Part shown: piece after piece, positions 35,050 through 46,404 of the stretch | Position numbering within the stretch: position 1 is the first letter of the stretch | How the letters are laid out: each line of letters starts with the position of its first letter | Assembly: GCF_002775205.1 (NCBI RefSeq) | Contig: NC_036447.1 | Location: 26,146,501 to 26,210,500 of the forward strand | Direction of reading: 5' to 3' | Source: Xiphophorus maculatus | Taxonomy: Eukaryota; Chordata; Actinopteri; Cyprinodontiformes; Poeciliidae | Length of the DNA: 64,000 nt | Made by a program: the position numbers and the translations under genes | The notes under the pieces: generated by a model | Told to the model about the DNA's origin: nothing | The model's database searches: none | Seen by the model: the letters and a program-made list of their open reading frames with translations, nothing else

Positions 35050-35269
35050 GTGATCCACCCGTCCACCCTAAAATCTAAACGAACTGAATATGAAATGCGA
35101 AAGACTATTCAAATTAGCATTATATGGTATTTCAAAAGTATTGGATTTCTTGCCTTTATGCACACATGCACTGTAAAGATTATGTTCCTTAGCATTGACG
35201 GCAGCTTAAACTTCAATGGAAAGGATGTCTACAAGATTTAGAAGAGTCTTTCTAGAAATGTTCTACTAG

Positions 35270-35460
35270 AAATGCATTTGTGAGGCCAGACACTGATGTT
35301 GGACCAAAAAGGTCTGGCCTTGCTCCAATTCATAATAAACGTGCCTTACCTAATTGAGATCTGGTTGCAGGCCAGTCAATGTCTTACACTCAATATTCAT
35401 TCATGTCTTGTTGGATCTTTCTGTGTGAACTGGTGAGCATTAATTTGGAACAGGAAGTGA
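35270..35460 (-). mobile_element. Tc1-like transposon remnant
   Basis: The phrases GGCCAGACACTGATGTTGGACC, GATCTGGTTGCAGGCCAGTC and TTGGAACAGGAAG resemble the antisense of fish Tc1-family transposase sequence. Short and without ends. Confidence 0.45.
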
Positions 35461-36714
35461 CTATCTTCGACCTGCTCCCTTGTGCTGCATTCAGTGTGAA
35501 CATGTGTCGCGTGTCAAAAATGGTCCACTTTGAAGTCAGACGCTTTATATCAAGCATCAAAATCATCCGAGCAAAGTGACAGGTGTTCCACATGGCTTTT
35601 TTTCCCTCTCCCGGCCTCTTAGTACAATAGTGGAACAGCTAAGAAAGTGTCTTGGTTTTATTTACTGGAAGAAAGAAAATGTCGTAATCGGACGCCTGTG
35701 TGTCTGCATTCACGAGAAAGTTCAGAGGTGTGGTTAGTTTGGTGAGCTTCACAACTTAGCTGGACACTGACGAGGGTCACAATCAGCACTATTTTTATCT
35801 CACAAGACCCCAGCTTGACAACCTGCTGACTGGCATCAGTAGCTACGTCTCCTGGCAGGATACTGACTATGTCCAGCGTCAGTCGCATTGGACACACTGG
35901 ACACGGGTTATATGCTCAAAGGACGAAAACATGCCATGTCAGACTTATCGTGAGACTTCTTGACATGCCCTAGACATGCGTCCACAAAGCCTTTGTCATT
36001 ATATTGACTGTAATGCTTGGCATTGCATTAAATTGTCATTGCAGTACACTGTATTGTTCTTTCATAATGTTATTAACAATAATGTTAACAGTGGCACATT
36101 TTCTTGGAACCTGTCATCCATTTTAATTCCTTAGAAGCAGGGCATTTCAGAAGTTTGTTTGGGTAAATATTTAAAGTAAATTAGATCTTGTTGGCCAGCC
36201 CTCCAGCTGCTCGGGTTTTATAAGAGTTACTGTTTGTAATCTTGATCTGGACAGCTGCAGAATACTCTACTTCCTCCTACATCAACTTCTTTTGTTGAAT
36301 TGAACCATAACAATGACCAGTTGTTACAATTTTCTTAATTGTTGTAACATTTTCATTCATTATTTCTATGATGGGTATATTTTTTTGCTTGTCTAAACTT
36401 AAATGTCTGCCTACCTACCTGATGCGACAGCAACATTTTCTTTCTGTTTACAAAAGAATATGTGTAAGATACATACATTTTCTTTTAGCCACCTTGAGTC
36501 AACCCTTTGTTGAACAACTTTTGCTGCACTTAGAGCTTTGCCTTTATACTGTGTATATATATATATATATATATATATGTTTTACACACCATATGCTTAT
36601 CAAGTTTTCTTTACAAAATAGCTCAATCAGACTGGACAGATAACCTTTTTTAAATTTTGCTCTGGGTCATTGTAACACATAGATCTACATAATTCCTTTG
36701 CAATGTTTATGCAT

Positions 36715-37525
36715 ATTCAGAGCCGTTCTCTGATGCACCACTCCAGGAAAAATCCTCTCGCGCGTTTTCTTCCAGGATTACCCTGCATTCAGATCCAACA
36801 ATCTTCCCATCCACTCCAACCAATTTTCCTGTCTTTCCTATAGGAAAGGATCCCTACAGCATGACGCTGCAGCCATAATGTTTCTAATTGGAGATATTGT
36901 GTTCAGGATTCCAGGTTTCAATCCCGGACGAGCCCCCAATTTCATGTTTCACCCAGTCCAGATGTCGGCCAAAACCACCAATCAAAGCAAACTATATTCC
37001 CTGGTTAGAGCTACCTAAACCACCTGACTATAAATCTTTATCTTATTCATCGCCTTCTGTGAGTTATAAAAGTATGTATAATTAGCTGGAGAACTGATAA
37101 AATAATGCTGCTGTCAAAGGCTGTTTCTGGATAATAAGATTCCTCTAACAGTATTCAATCTAGGGTCAGGGAGACAACCAAGAGCAAAGTGACTGGGAGG
37201 GAAGAACCCAAAGATCTTCCATACTGACGATGGAAGATCTTCTGTATGGAGTGGCCTGTTTTTTGCAGGTCACTTGGACCTGCAAAAACAACAAAAAAGC
37301 AGAAACACAAGCAAACAAAATTTATGACTAAAATCATAATTTTCTTCACTTCTGATTTGTGCCCTTCATTGTGGCAACAGAGGTTTTTATGATTAGACTT
37401 GTAGAGTGCACTGCTATAGGTTATACTGTTAATGTATAGACTTACCTGAGCTGTGAATCTTTGCAGCTCCTCTAGAGTTAACATAGGTCTGCTTCTCTTA
37501 TTAATGCTCCTCATTATTCAGTCTA
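36715..37525 (-). mobile_element. interrupted Tc1-like transposon remnant
   Basis: Left part (36715-36875) has ATCTTCCCATCCACTCCAAC and ACAGCATGACGCTGCAGCC. Right part (37355-37525) has ACCTGAGCTGTGAATC, TTGCAGCTCCTCTAGAGTTAAC and ATTAATGCTCCTCAT. These are the central and later regions of the same fish Tc1-like antisense sequence. About 480 bp of unrelated sequence separates them, so the copy was disrupted after insertion. Confidence 0.6.
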
Positions 37526-37710
37526 TTCAAAGCATATTGTTATGGAAGCGAACCCTATTTTAAGCTTCTCCACAACTGTCTGGTTAATTTCTTGCTGTTC
37601 GTTTATTAATGTTATTGAACAAATCCGAGATGTCCCCCCAGTCTATTGTAAGCCCGGCGGGTCACCAGGCTTTACTTACAAAGTTTTGCTATTTCTCTTC
37701 TTACTTCTAG

Positions 37711-38396
37711 GCGAGAAGCCCTACATTTGTCCATATGAAGGCTGCAACAAACGCTACTCCAACTCTAGCGACCGCTTCAAGCACACGCGCACCCATTACG
37801 TGGACAAGCCTTACTGCTGCAAGATGGCGGGCTGTTTGAAACGCTACACGGATCCCAGCTCACTGCGGAAGCACATCAAGGCCCACGGCCACTTTGTCGC
37901 CCAGGAGCCGGGTCCTTCTCCCAGGCTGCGGACTGGAATGGGGCTGGGGTTCTCTGGGCACCAAAACACCGCCGAGCTGTCCTCTGTAGGCGGGGGGCAT
38001 GTCATCCTTCCAGGAACAGCGGCAGCTCTTCTCGGCGGCCTTGGAACGTCCTTGCCCCTCTCTGCTCTCTGCCACTCCAGGGCCTTGGATCACCACGGAG
38101 CACCCATCTTCTCCATGAGTGGAGGCGGCCGCTGTGGGATCAGTCCCCTCGGCCTTTCCGATTCTGCGCTGTTGCACCTCAGGCTCTCTGCTGCGTCTAT
38201 CCTGGGGCTGGGAGCTCTGGGAGGTCTGGGCCGGATGACAGGAAATGAGTCAGAGGGGGACAATGAGAACGAGGGGAAAAAAGAGGGCGAGGCTCTTAAC
38301 CTGTCTGTCGGAGAGGGACCCAGACCGGGGGATTCTTTGTCTTGGGTGATTGTTCCCTCAAACACGTTTTTCCTAAAGCCAACAGCTGTTAGTTAA
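37711..38396 (+). CDS. glis2: GLIS2 coding exon 6, zinc fingers 4-5 and C-terminus
   Basis: Residues 282-509, entering in phase 1 after TTACTTCTAG. Finger 4 is [17 protein letters not shown] with H306 and H310; finger 5 is [18 protein letters not shown] with H336 and H340. The fingers bind GLI-type DNA sites. The C-terminal half is Gly/Leu/Ser-rich and low in conservation until the end, where ALNLSVGEG and [18 protein letters not shown] match the conserved GLIS2 tail (WVVIPPGSVLLKPAVVN in mammals). The open frame extends upstream into the intron to an ATG at 37542, which is not a real start. The stop is TAA at 38394-38396. Confidence 0.95.
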
Positions 38397-40660
38397 GCTG
38401 TGAGAGCCACCGCGAACATCGCAGCTTTGGAGGAGCATTGTGGATTTTTGCATCAGATTTTAATGCAACCCAATGACATCTGAGCATGGACTTGATTGCA
38501 CATTTAGAAAACCTGTGAGATTTGGATGAACTTACTCGGTTACGGCATAGTGCAAACATTTCAGACATGTCTGGACAAGAATGTTTTCAAGAATACAAGA
38601 GGGAGTTCTCTTTGAGTTTGCCTTCAAAGCAGCATCAATTCCCAAAAGTACACTTGCACATGGTTTTTAAAGGGGCAGTATTATATGTTTTCCATGTAAA
38701 TAATGCCATTTTATAACACAATCAAGTAACTGTGTTAACTTCAGTTGTTACAAAAAAGCTATATATATATATATAATATCAACTGCATCAATTATCAATT
38801 ATGACTGGAAAAAAATTTGACTTCGTAATTTCTCACCTTTATATTTTTGAAAACATTCTAATTACATTTTTTCTGAACCTGTCTATAATATTTGCACAGT
38901 ACCGTATATCCCTTCCCTTTACTTGATTTTCTTATGATTTCCAGTTACATTTATCACAGACGTTTGCCTGACAAATCGTCTGCGTCTTTGCACTTACAAA
39001 ACAGTGGCAAAACACTTGCAATATAGTTACAGTATGGAATTTATCTGGGAGTAAAAAGAAAAAGCAAAAACGCACCACGTGACAAAAAGGTACTTTTGTA
39101 GCATCAGTTACTTAAGTTAATTGATTATTTTGTCATTCGAATTGAGCAGATTTGAATTACCGTAACATCCAGACTACTGAGAGCATCCGAATGAAAGACA
39201 CGCCCACTAACTTTGAAGAACAAAAGAAAATGTCTGAAAAGGTTTGTTGACGCTCTCAACGTCAATTTGGTCTCATGCCATCCTCTTCATCACGCAGCAG
39301 TCCAGCCTTTCGAAACCCTTTGGTTAAATATTAGCTGCATCTCGGTGTTCAAGCGAAAAAAAGTATCTGCTGTAGAAACTACAGTACTTTTAAAAGGGGA
39401 AAATGTAATATTCATGAGATAGGTTGGAGATTAATCGGGAGATCAGTGCGTTTACATCTTTACAACTTTTATAAATCTAAATTTTCCATGTGCTACAGAA
39501 CACCTGTGCCATGGTAACAGCGCGTCTTTGGTTTTTGTGTCAAACAAAAGCAGCTGTGTGTGAAACGCTCACCTTAGCGCCTTATTAGAAGGAAACTAAT
39601 TAGCCCTCTGGAGAGTCCCAGAAGGTCTAGTTAAATATATAATTTATGATTAACTCAACTAGATGCTCGACCGACCTATCAGTACTCCTACTGTGGATCT
39701 CAGCTGCATCGTTGCTTAGTTTCTCTTACAGCTCGGAATCGAATTGGCACATTTTCATTATGGCGAGTCAGAAACTGCATCATTATACAGACGACATTGT
39801 GATTTTCTTTTCTTTTTCAGATCACAAGCAGGAAAATAAAATGATTTGACGCAACTGAATGTAGGGTTATGGCTAACTCCTGTATTTAGGGATAATTTTT
39901 TTAACGATAGCTTATTTGTCGCCGCATTCAAAGACAACGATCTAGGCAGGATCAGCCCAGCATCTTTTCAACGACAGATTGATCATCAAGAAAGACAAAG
40001 GTGTGTGTGTGTAAATGCACATCTGCTTCAAGTGATTGTTAATATGAAGAAAAACAGATTCTAAGACACTGAAGGATATCTTGAACATCCTCAGAGTGTA
40101 AAAAAACAAGCAATCAACCACATTAAAACCCATCTGCATGTAGTTGCATGTTAGGAATTTTGATGTTTCACTTAAATCAGCACACACTGCCAGTGTGCCC
40201 AAAGTTGTACTGCTAATACTATCGCAATTATTTACTTTGTCTGTTGAAATGGGTACATTTTATTATTATTTTCCTTTCTTTTGTTCAAATATAGGGAATA
40301 ATTTGAGGCACCAGTTACAACGTATGCAATGCCAAAGATGCTAAAAGGAAGAAGGAAACATTTCTTTTTCTTAAAAAAAAAAAAAAAAGAACAGTTCGAC
40401 AATGGCCACAGGCGGCCAGTATCTGCGCTCATTTATCCTGTTTGCACATGATTTTACGGTATCCAGTATATCAAACGTTTTCCAAGTGCCTTGTGTTTCA
40501 TCTGAATTATATAAACTGAGAATTATTTACTCACGTGTACAAGTGTTGAAGTTTCTTTTCTTTTTTAAAAATCTGACAGCAGATGTTATCGAGACATCAG
40601 GGCCCTTTGCAACACTTTTCATCGACAACAAATGTTTTTGATGATCTGTCAATAAAAACA
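38397..40660 (+). other. glis2: probable glis2 3' untranslated region
   Basis: Downstream of the stop. AATAAA signals occur at 39835-39840 and 40651-40656, so the untranslated region may be about 1.5 or 2.3 kb. It contains a partial copy of repeat A (38672-38755). The true end is not determinable from sequence alone. Confidence 0.35.
38672..38755. repeat. partial inverted copy of repeat A
   Basis: AAAGGGGCAGTATTAT followed by CCATTTTATAACACAATCAAGTAACTGTGTT. This is the inverse of the right end of the element at 22816-23289. Confidence 0.7.
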
Positions 40661-40965
40661 TAGAAAGAAAATCAAAATGGCCTGTCTCCCACTTTATTTT
40701 TTTTTTTTTGTAAAACTTGGTTTTTACACGTAGAAAATGAGCAGAAGCTAATGCTAACCGTTAAGACGACCGTCTCTCAGTCTGTGTCACACATCTTGAT
40801 GACTGGTGTGAGCAAAGTTCTCAGTTTCTGTTTTTGCTACATCACTTCTAAGTTGTATGAATAGGACGTTGAGAACATACGATGTGACATTGAAGTCATT
40901 AAATTGGGTAACATTTTATGGCAATAACTGGTTTAAAAAAAGGCTCAAAAAGAAATGGCACCTTG

Positions 40966-41140
40966 GGTGCTGTGGTGGCGCAGGGGCAAAGCACATCCCA
41001 CGTATTGAGGCCATAATCCTCGCGGCGGTGGTTGCAGGTTCGATTCCTGGCCTGGCGACATTTGCCCCATGTCTTCCTCCTCTTTCCTGTCTAACTACTT
41101 TCAAATAAAGGCCACTAGAGCCAACAAAAACTTTTAAAAG
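40966..41140 (+). mobile_element. tRNA-derived SINE with target-site duplication
   Basis: The body opens GGTGCTGTGGTGGCGCAGGGG (A-box-like GGTGGCGCAGGGG) and carries a perfect pol III B box GGTTCGATTCC at about 41038-41048. It is flanked by a 15-bp direct repeat AGAAATGGCA[C/T]CTTG (40951-40965 and 41141-41155, one mismatch), followed by an A-run. This is the signature of LINE-driven retrotransposition of a tRNA-derived SINE. The acceptor-stem and anticodon parts do not fold as a tRNA, so it is not a tRNA gene. Confidence 0.8.
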
Positions 41141-41174
41141 AGAAATGGCATCTTGAAAAAAAAAAAAAACGGCC

Positions 41175-42825
41175 ATCACCCTGAACTTCATTTGCTAATA
41201 TGAAAAACCTTCAACCTGAGGGCTGAGCATGCAAATGTTTATGCTGGGAATACTTTTACAGTAACATGCTGCTGCTGAAAGCAGGTCTCTGGAAGTAGTT
41301 TTGAATGTTGTTCCAGAGACATTGGCTTCATCCAAAGTAGATTCTTCACGTTAGCTTTTGACGTCTGGCTAAGATCGCCTAGGCAATTTTCAATGCCCGA
41401 TTATCAATGTGCATAACCTGGCGCAGCAATAATAGACTCTGTTTTATTTTTAGTTTTGCTGAAGTCAAACAATGCTCAGCAGATGGACCGCGCTTGTAGG
41501 AGTCACAAACTCCTGATGTCATCTGATGGGCGGAAACATCGCGGTCCACGTGGCACCGGCGGCTGCGCGCTATTTCACGTTAACTGGAATAGATAAAGGA
41601 AATGTGCACACGGTCCAATAAGTCTGAATATTTTTTTGTGCCTCGCCCTTTTCTAAGTTACAAATGACGGATCCTCATGTTGTCTCAAACAGGAAATGAA
41701 TCTACAATCTTAGTTTTCCTGCGTACTGTAATGCTGCAAAGTTTCATTTAAACTGACAATATTTCTGAACAACCAGGCTATGTCTAGGCAAAAACAGCCA
41801 AAGGGCAACAAATGAGTAAACGATCAATGTAAGTATGTAAGTACATCCAAACTATTTGGACTATTTCTGAGTTATTATCGCGGGGATAATGAGACAGTTT
41901 TGATTGTGTCTCTTTTGTGTTGCTAGTCTGAATAGTTTAAGGGATGTTTTCATGTCCATCTCAATCTGACACAAATAGACATAAACATGCAGTGAATAAA
42001 TCGATTTTCAGTCAGTGTTTTGCACCAAAGAGTTAAGAATAATAAACACGTTTTCACTGAGGCTCTTTAAATGTGTATTTATTTGAAATTTTCAATCGAC
42101 ATTTGTGACTGTATGCAAAGTAGACCGGCAATACATAAGCGATATTTGCTTATTGCGAGGGAATGCAAAAGAAAACTTTTTCCCCCATTTTCCCCAGTTG
42201 GCTCCGTATCCAACAGAGATGTTTCAAAACAAATAAATAAATCAGCAAATCTACCAAGACTTGACAAGACAGCCGAGAGGTTCAAAGTAGGATGTTAGGA
42301 GCTTCACAGACTTGGGGAGGGAGAACCTGCTTACGAGAGAGCCACTGATCACACCCTCCACAAATCCAGCTGACTTGATGTGCTCTGCAAGTATGAATGG
42401 AGAATATCTCCAGTACCCAGAAGCGAAAAGCTGATGGAGGCGGGCCTGAAAAGTCGTACTTAAGCGACGTTTTGGTCCGGAGGAGCTGAAAGCAAAACAG
42501 CGTGCCTCTGTTATCAGAATATTATGAGTAATGAGAGGCTTTATCCTTGACGCCTTATCGTAAAAATCTCATTGAAAGACAATTAAATTTGCGGTGGGAA
42601 TAAAATGTGAAGAATTTCAACAAGTTCGACAGGTCTGAGTGGCAGAATGCCTGTTCTCATGTTGGATCATCTGAGTAGATAAAAAACCTCTGCAGGTCGT
42701 TCTTTAACTGAACACTGTTCTTGTCATTGCTACGTTTGTTTTGTTGTTTTCTCTGGTATGGAAATGATTCAGTGTGGATTGAAACAGTCTGGATTTGTGC
42801 ACCACATTCCCTGGTTTTAACATGG
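41175..42825. other. intergenic, no gene seen
   Basis: No recognisable exon, RNA gene or transposon. It lies between glis2 and the glis2 relic; I looked for exon 3-like sequence here and found none. Confidence 0.4.
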
Positions 42826-42828
42826 CAT

Positions 42829-43025
42829 CACAGGGGAGGAGGCCCCGGGGAAGACCCAGGACACGCTGGGGGGACGATGTCTCTCGGCTGGCCTGGGGAC
42901 GCCTTGGGATTCCCCCGGAAGAGCTGGAAGAAGTGGCTGGGGAGAGAGAAGTCTGGGCCTCCCTTCTGAAGCTGCTATCCCCGCGACCCGACCCCGGATG
43001 AGCGGAAGAAGATGGATGGATGGAT
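42829..43025 (+). mobile_element. LINE 3' end (Rex3/RTE-like)
   Basis: Encodes [21 protein letters not shown] then [15 protein letters not shown] and ends RPDPG with a stop, followed by a short GGAT tail. It is the same 3' end as in the fragment at 43808-44491, about 1 kb away. A severely 5'-truncated insertion. Confidence 0.8.
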
Positions 43026-43213
43026 CACAGGATATTTCATAATCTTTTCGTCACCGCAACCAACGTCTAAATCATAAAGTGTAAATCATCCAATCAGGGA
43101 AACATTCTCATCAAATGGATTATTAGCCGTACGGGAAAGCTTTAGAGGCTCCATCATTTACTGTGACAAATCGATTTACGTTGTTTCATTCACTGACTTG
43201 CGTTCTCTCGGCG

Positions 43214-43290
43214 TCTCTCCTCTCAGGTGCTGAATGCTTTTTGATGGAACGAGAGAGGCTTCATCTTTGTACTCACACACAATGAAAAGC
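43214..43290 (+). pseudogene. decayed glis2 exon 4-like relic
   Basis: TCTCTCCTCTCAGGTGCTGAATGCTTTTTGA parallels the acceptor and start of glis2 exon 4 (TCTCTCCTCTCCAG, TGTCGCCTGCTTTTCGA). A gap of about 100 bases follows, then ACGAGAGAGGCTTCA and TGTACTC parallel the exon end and donor (ACGGGAGAGGCTTCA, GTACTG). The central part coding for the zinc ligands is deleted. Confidence 0.55.
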
Positions 43291-43431
43291 AAAGAAAGAA
43301 AGGACGTCATACCGGGTGTGGCCCAACAACCTCTCACTCTTTTGATGTTCAAAAGTAAATACTTTGTCTTTTAAATAAGCACGTTGTCAGGATGTATCAC
43401 GATGATAGCATCATTTTCTATTAGAATAAAG

Positions 43432-43565
43432 TACATTTTATGATTGTTAACCTTATGCTGGTTGACCTTTGCACCCGCACCCGTGAGAAGTGTGGGTGTG
43501 GGTGCTATCTCTCACCTGCAACACGAGCTTTTCAAGTCTGAAAAACATGATGATTCATGTTACTG
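43432..43565 (+). pseudogene. decayed glis2 exon 5-like relic
   Basis: The segment 43515-43558 matches glis2 exon 5 (34990-35033) at about 38 of 44 bases without gaps, covering finger 3 (CNKSFSRLENLKIH). The intron flank TACATTTTATGATTGTTAACCTTATG also parallels the real intron (CACATATTATGGTTGTAACTTTATG), so this is duplicated genomic DNA and not a retrocopy. The left half of the exon is scrambled and the donor is lost. Confidence 0.7.
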
Positions 43566-43807
43566 GAGAGCTCTGGGAAATGCTATTAAAAAAAATCAAA
43601 AACAGTTTCTGTAAAACGGCAAAGCGTAAAGCCCATTCTTTTCTGTCACTGACTGTGTTTCCACAGACAATATGACTGCGCAAATTGAAATTACGAAAAT
43701 CAATGTACTGAATGCCAATTTCTTAAAAAAACAACAACATGTTTTTAGGCTATGATGAAGTGCTTTTTTCTGCCATACATTAAAATAGATTTATTTAGTA
43801 AAACTGA

Positions 43808-44491
43808 GAGGGGGATCAGTGGCTCCAAATCTTGAGCCGGAAAAGGGTAGAGTGCCTTCTCCGGGTCAGGGGGGGTGTCCTGCCCCAAGTGGAGGAGTTC
43901 AAGTATCTCGGGATCTTGTTCATGAATGAGGGAAAAACGGAGCGGGAGATCGACAGACAGATTGGCGCAGCGTCTGCCGTTAAGCAGGCGCTGTACCGGT
44001 CCGTCGTGGTGAAGAGAGAGCTGAGCCAAAAAGTGAGGCTCTTGATTTAACAGTCGATCTACGTTCCCACCCTCATCTATGGTCATGAGCTTTGGGTCAT
44101 GATAGAAAGAACGAGATCACGGATACAAGCGGCCGAAATGGGTTTTCTCCGTAGGGTGGCTGGGCTCTCCCTTAGAGATAGGGTGAGAAGCTCAGTCATC
44201 CGGGAGGGACTCAGAGTAGAGCCGCTGCTCCTTCACGTCGAGAGGAGCCAGTTGAGGCTCGGGCATCTGGTCAGGATGCCTCCTGGACGCCTCCCTGGTG
44301 AGGCGTTCCGGGCACGTCCCACCGGGAGGAGGCCCCGGGGAAGACCCAGGACACGCTGGAGGGACTATGTCTCTCAGCTGGCCTGGGAACGCCTCGGGAT
44401 TCCCCCGGAAGAGCTAGAAGAAGTGGCTGGGGAGAGGGAAGTCTGGGCTTCCCTTCTGAAGCTGCTACCCCCACAACCCGACCCCGGATAA
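43808..44491 (+). mobile_element. LINE 3' coding end (Rex3/RTE-like), one internal stop
   Basis: One frame runs from 43832 to 44491 with a single stop at 44048-44050. It reads GGVLPQVEEFKYLGILF, then IYVPTLIYGHELWVM, RSRIQAAEMGFLRRVAG and [12 protein letters not shown], to LLPPQPDPG. This is the region after the reverse transcriptase in fish Rex3/RTE-type LINEs. The 5' part is missing. It lies inside the intron between the exon 5- and exon 6-like glis2 relics, so it inserted there or was carried along. Confidence 0.8.
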
Positions 44492-44501
44492 AGCAGAAGA
44501 A

Positions 44502-44620
44502 GATGGATGGATGGATGGATGGATGGATGGATGGATGGATGGATGGATGGATGGATGGATGGATGGATGGATGGATGGATGGATGGGTGAATGGATGGGT
44601 GGATGGGTGGATGGAAACTG
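44502..44620. repeat. (GGAT)n LINE tail expanded to a microsatellite
   Basis: More than 20 GGAT units directly after the LINE end, with GGGT variants at the right. It starts as the LINE 3' tail and has expanded. Confidence 0.9.
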
Positions 44621-44624
44621 AGAC

Positions 44625-44725
44625 GGAAACACTTTTTTCAAATTTCACGAGTCACGTGATCTACAGCCAGATGTTACTGCTGGCAGAAACGACAAATGAG
44701 ACAACAGAAAGTGTTAGGAGGATGA
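44625..44725. repeat. copy of dispersed repeat B
   Basis: GGAAACACTTTTTTC, TCACGAGTCACGTGATC and CAGCCAGATGTTACTGCTGGC match the inverse of words in the copies at 11615 and 14395. Confidence 0.4.
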
Positions 44726-44729
44726 TGGT

Positions 44730-46320
44730 TTGTTTTTTGTTTTTTACGGACAATGTGCAGCTCGAATCAATCATGATTATTGGTAATGGTCGTCTCAGGT
44801 TTTAGAACTGAAAGTTTCAGTAAAAACATACCAATTTTTATCTATGTATGTGAGATTGTCTACATAATCCTGAATGGACTGAAGAAAATCCACAATAAAA
44901 GCAGACCTGTGCACCTAAACCTTGTTTGTGAAACAACAAGTTTGAAGTTGTATATTATATTAACAGCATTACTGTGACATTTCTTAAGAAGAATATATAA
45001 TTCTCACTAGACTTGGAGCTTTTAACTTTGTAAAGATTAAATGACAAAGCAAACACTGCTGCATTTACAGGGAATAATCCTACTGATTCCTTTCCACCCA
45101 GATAGAGTAAATATTATACTGTTCAGAGGAAGTAAAATTTGCATGTGCTAACAGTCAGTCAGACCCAATACCTGTTTTGATGTTTTTGTCTCTTAGATCG
45201 CGCAGTAAAGTCACGATGCACACAAATAAGAATCACCGAAGAGAGAAATATCATGTTCTTTTTAACGACTTTATGGTTTATGCGTTGTAGTTGTGAAGGA
45301 TCTTTTTTCCCTGCCTGGGGAAGAACGTATGAAACCTGAGAAGGTGCAGTACCAAGTAAGCAGGCCTTGTTTGCAACAAACCTTTCAGACTCAGGACTAA
45401 TTCGTTTCGTAGAACAGCGAACATGATGAGCTGGTTCAGGTGGATATATGAGAATGATGTCATTATATTCAGCATGGGAGCTTGATCCTGCCCAAAAGCA
45501 TAAACTGCATATTTTCCAGTGCGTGCGAAGTGATCACAGTGATGTTTTATGTTTCGTTTTACTGAGCTGGCCAAATATTTTCTATGGTTCAGATCTGTAG
45601 GACAAAGTCACTAGAAGTGTGATCTATAACTACTGAGCTGCACACTATAACTGTATCTAATCACATTTTTGATTTCCTGACACTTATTTATGCTATTACG
45701 AAATAGTAGAAGGGAAAAAAAAATTCAGTTTTTGTCATTTTTAAATCTGTTTTTAAAAAAAAATTTTTTTTTTATTACCATCAATAACTGAAATCGAGCA
45801 TGAAAACGATAAATCTGAACATTTTGACACGCGCTCTAAAACCTCGTTTTCTGAAAGGAGCTCAAGTGAGCAGACTAAAATCTTATCCAAGAATTACTTT
45901 GTGCAAAAAAATGCAACAAACATGTAACCTAACCTGTGCAAGGAAGTATAAATAGTGCGTGACCTTTGTGACCTTTGAGTTTGCAGGCAATTGTAGATAT
46001 AAATATACAACTTTAGTTAATATTCGAATGCAAGTGATTTAGCACTGTTAGCACTAATCTATGGGGCCAGACTATGGAAACGATCAAGTACTTTACTTAG
46101 TAACGTGCTCACCAATTAAAAGAGGTTTTTAAAACACTTTGACAGTTACTGGGGCGTAGCTTTCCAGCTTCCTGGAAGTTTTTGTATTTAATCTCACCCT
46201 CATCTCTTAATGCTCTTGTTACCTTTACTGCACAATAAATGAGTCACTGGTATTTTTCGAAATGTCCTCTTTGTCAGCATGTTCCTTTTCTGCTTTCTAA
46301 CATCCGTTTCTCTATTACTT
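44730..46320. other. noncoding between glis2 relics, no gene seen
   Basis: A 98-codon minus-strand open frame at 45278-45574 has no recognisable motif and ordinary composition, so it was not called. Homopolymer A/T runs lie at 45715-45775. Confidence 0.35.
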
Positions 46321-46400
46321 CAAGGAGAGAAGCCATCTGTGAAGGCTGCAACATGAAGCCGTTCAGACTTTAGCGAGCGTCAGCGGCAGGGAGGAAACGC
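46310..46400 (+). pseudogene. decayed glis2 exon 6-like relic
   Basis: TCTCTATTACTTCAAGGAGAGAAGCC parallels the acceptor and start of glis2 exon 6 (TCTTCTTACTTCTAG, GCGAGAAGCC). TGAAGGCTGCAACA is identical to part of finger 4, and ACTTTAGCGAGCG parallels ACTCTAGCGACCG. A short deletion removes the finger's first cysteine codon and in-frame reading ends quickly. The distance from the exon 5 relic (about 2.76 kb) is close to the real intron 5 (2.66 kb). Confidence 0.6.
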
Positions 46401-46404
46401 CAGA

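Larger units (their letters stand above)
35050..37710 (+). other. glis2: glis2 intron 5 with Tc1 debris
   Basis: Contains Tc1-like scraps at about 35270-35460, 36715-36875 and 37355-37525, a (TA)n tract at 36553-36578, and two adjacent hairpins at 37211-37288. No exon recognised. Confidence 0.65.

Noticed and set aside
37542..37710. Upstream extension of the glis2 exon 6 open frame to an ATG at 37542
   Set aside because: It lies in the intron. The TTACTTCTAG acceptor at 37701-37710 and the phase from exon 5 place the exon start at 37711.
40966..41048. tRNA gene, from A- and B-box-like motifs
   Set aside because: The arms do not fold as a cloverleaf, and the target duplication and A-run tail show a SINE.
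44502..44620. Tandem GGAT array as a possible CRISPR or satellite
   Set aside because: There are no unique spacers; it is an expanded 3' tail of the adjacent LINE.
45278..45574. 98-codon minus-strand open frame
   Set aside because: No motif, ordinary A/T-rich composition and no splice or promoter context. It lies between glis2 relics without resembling glis2.
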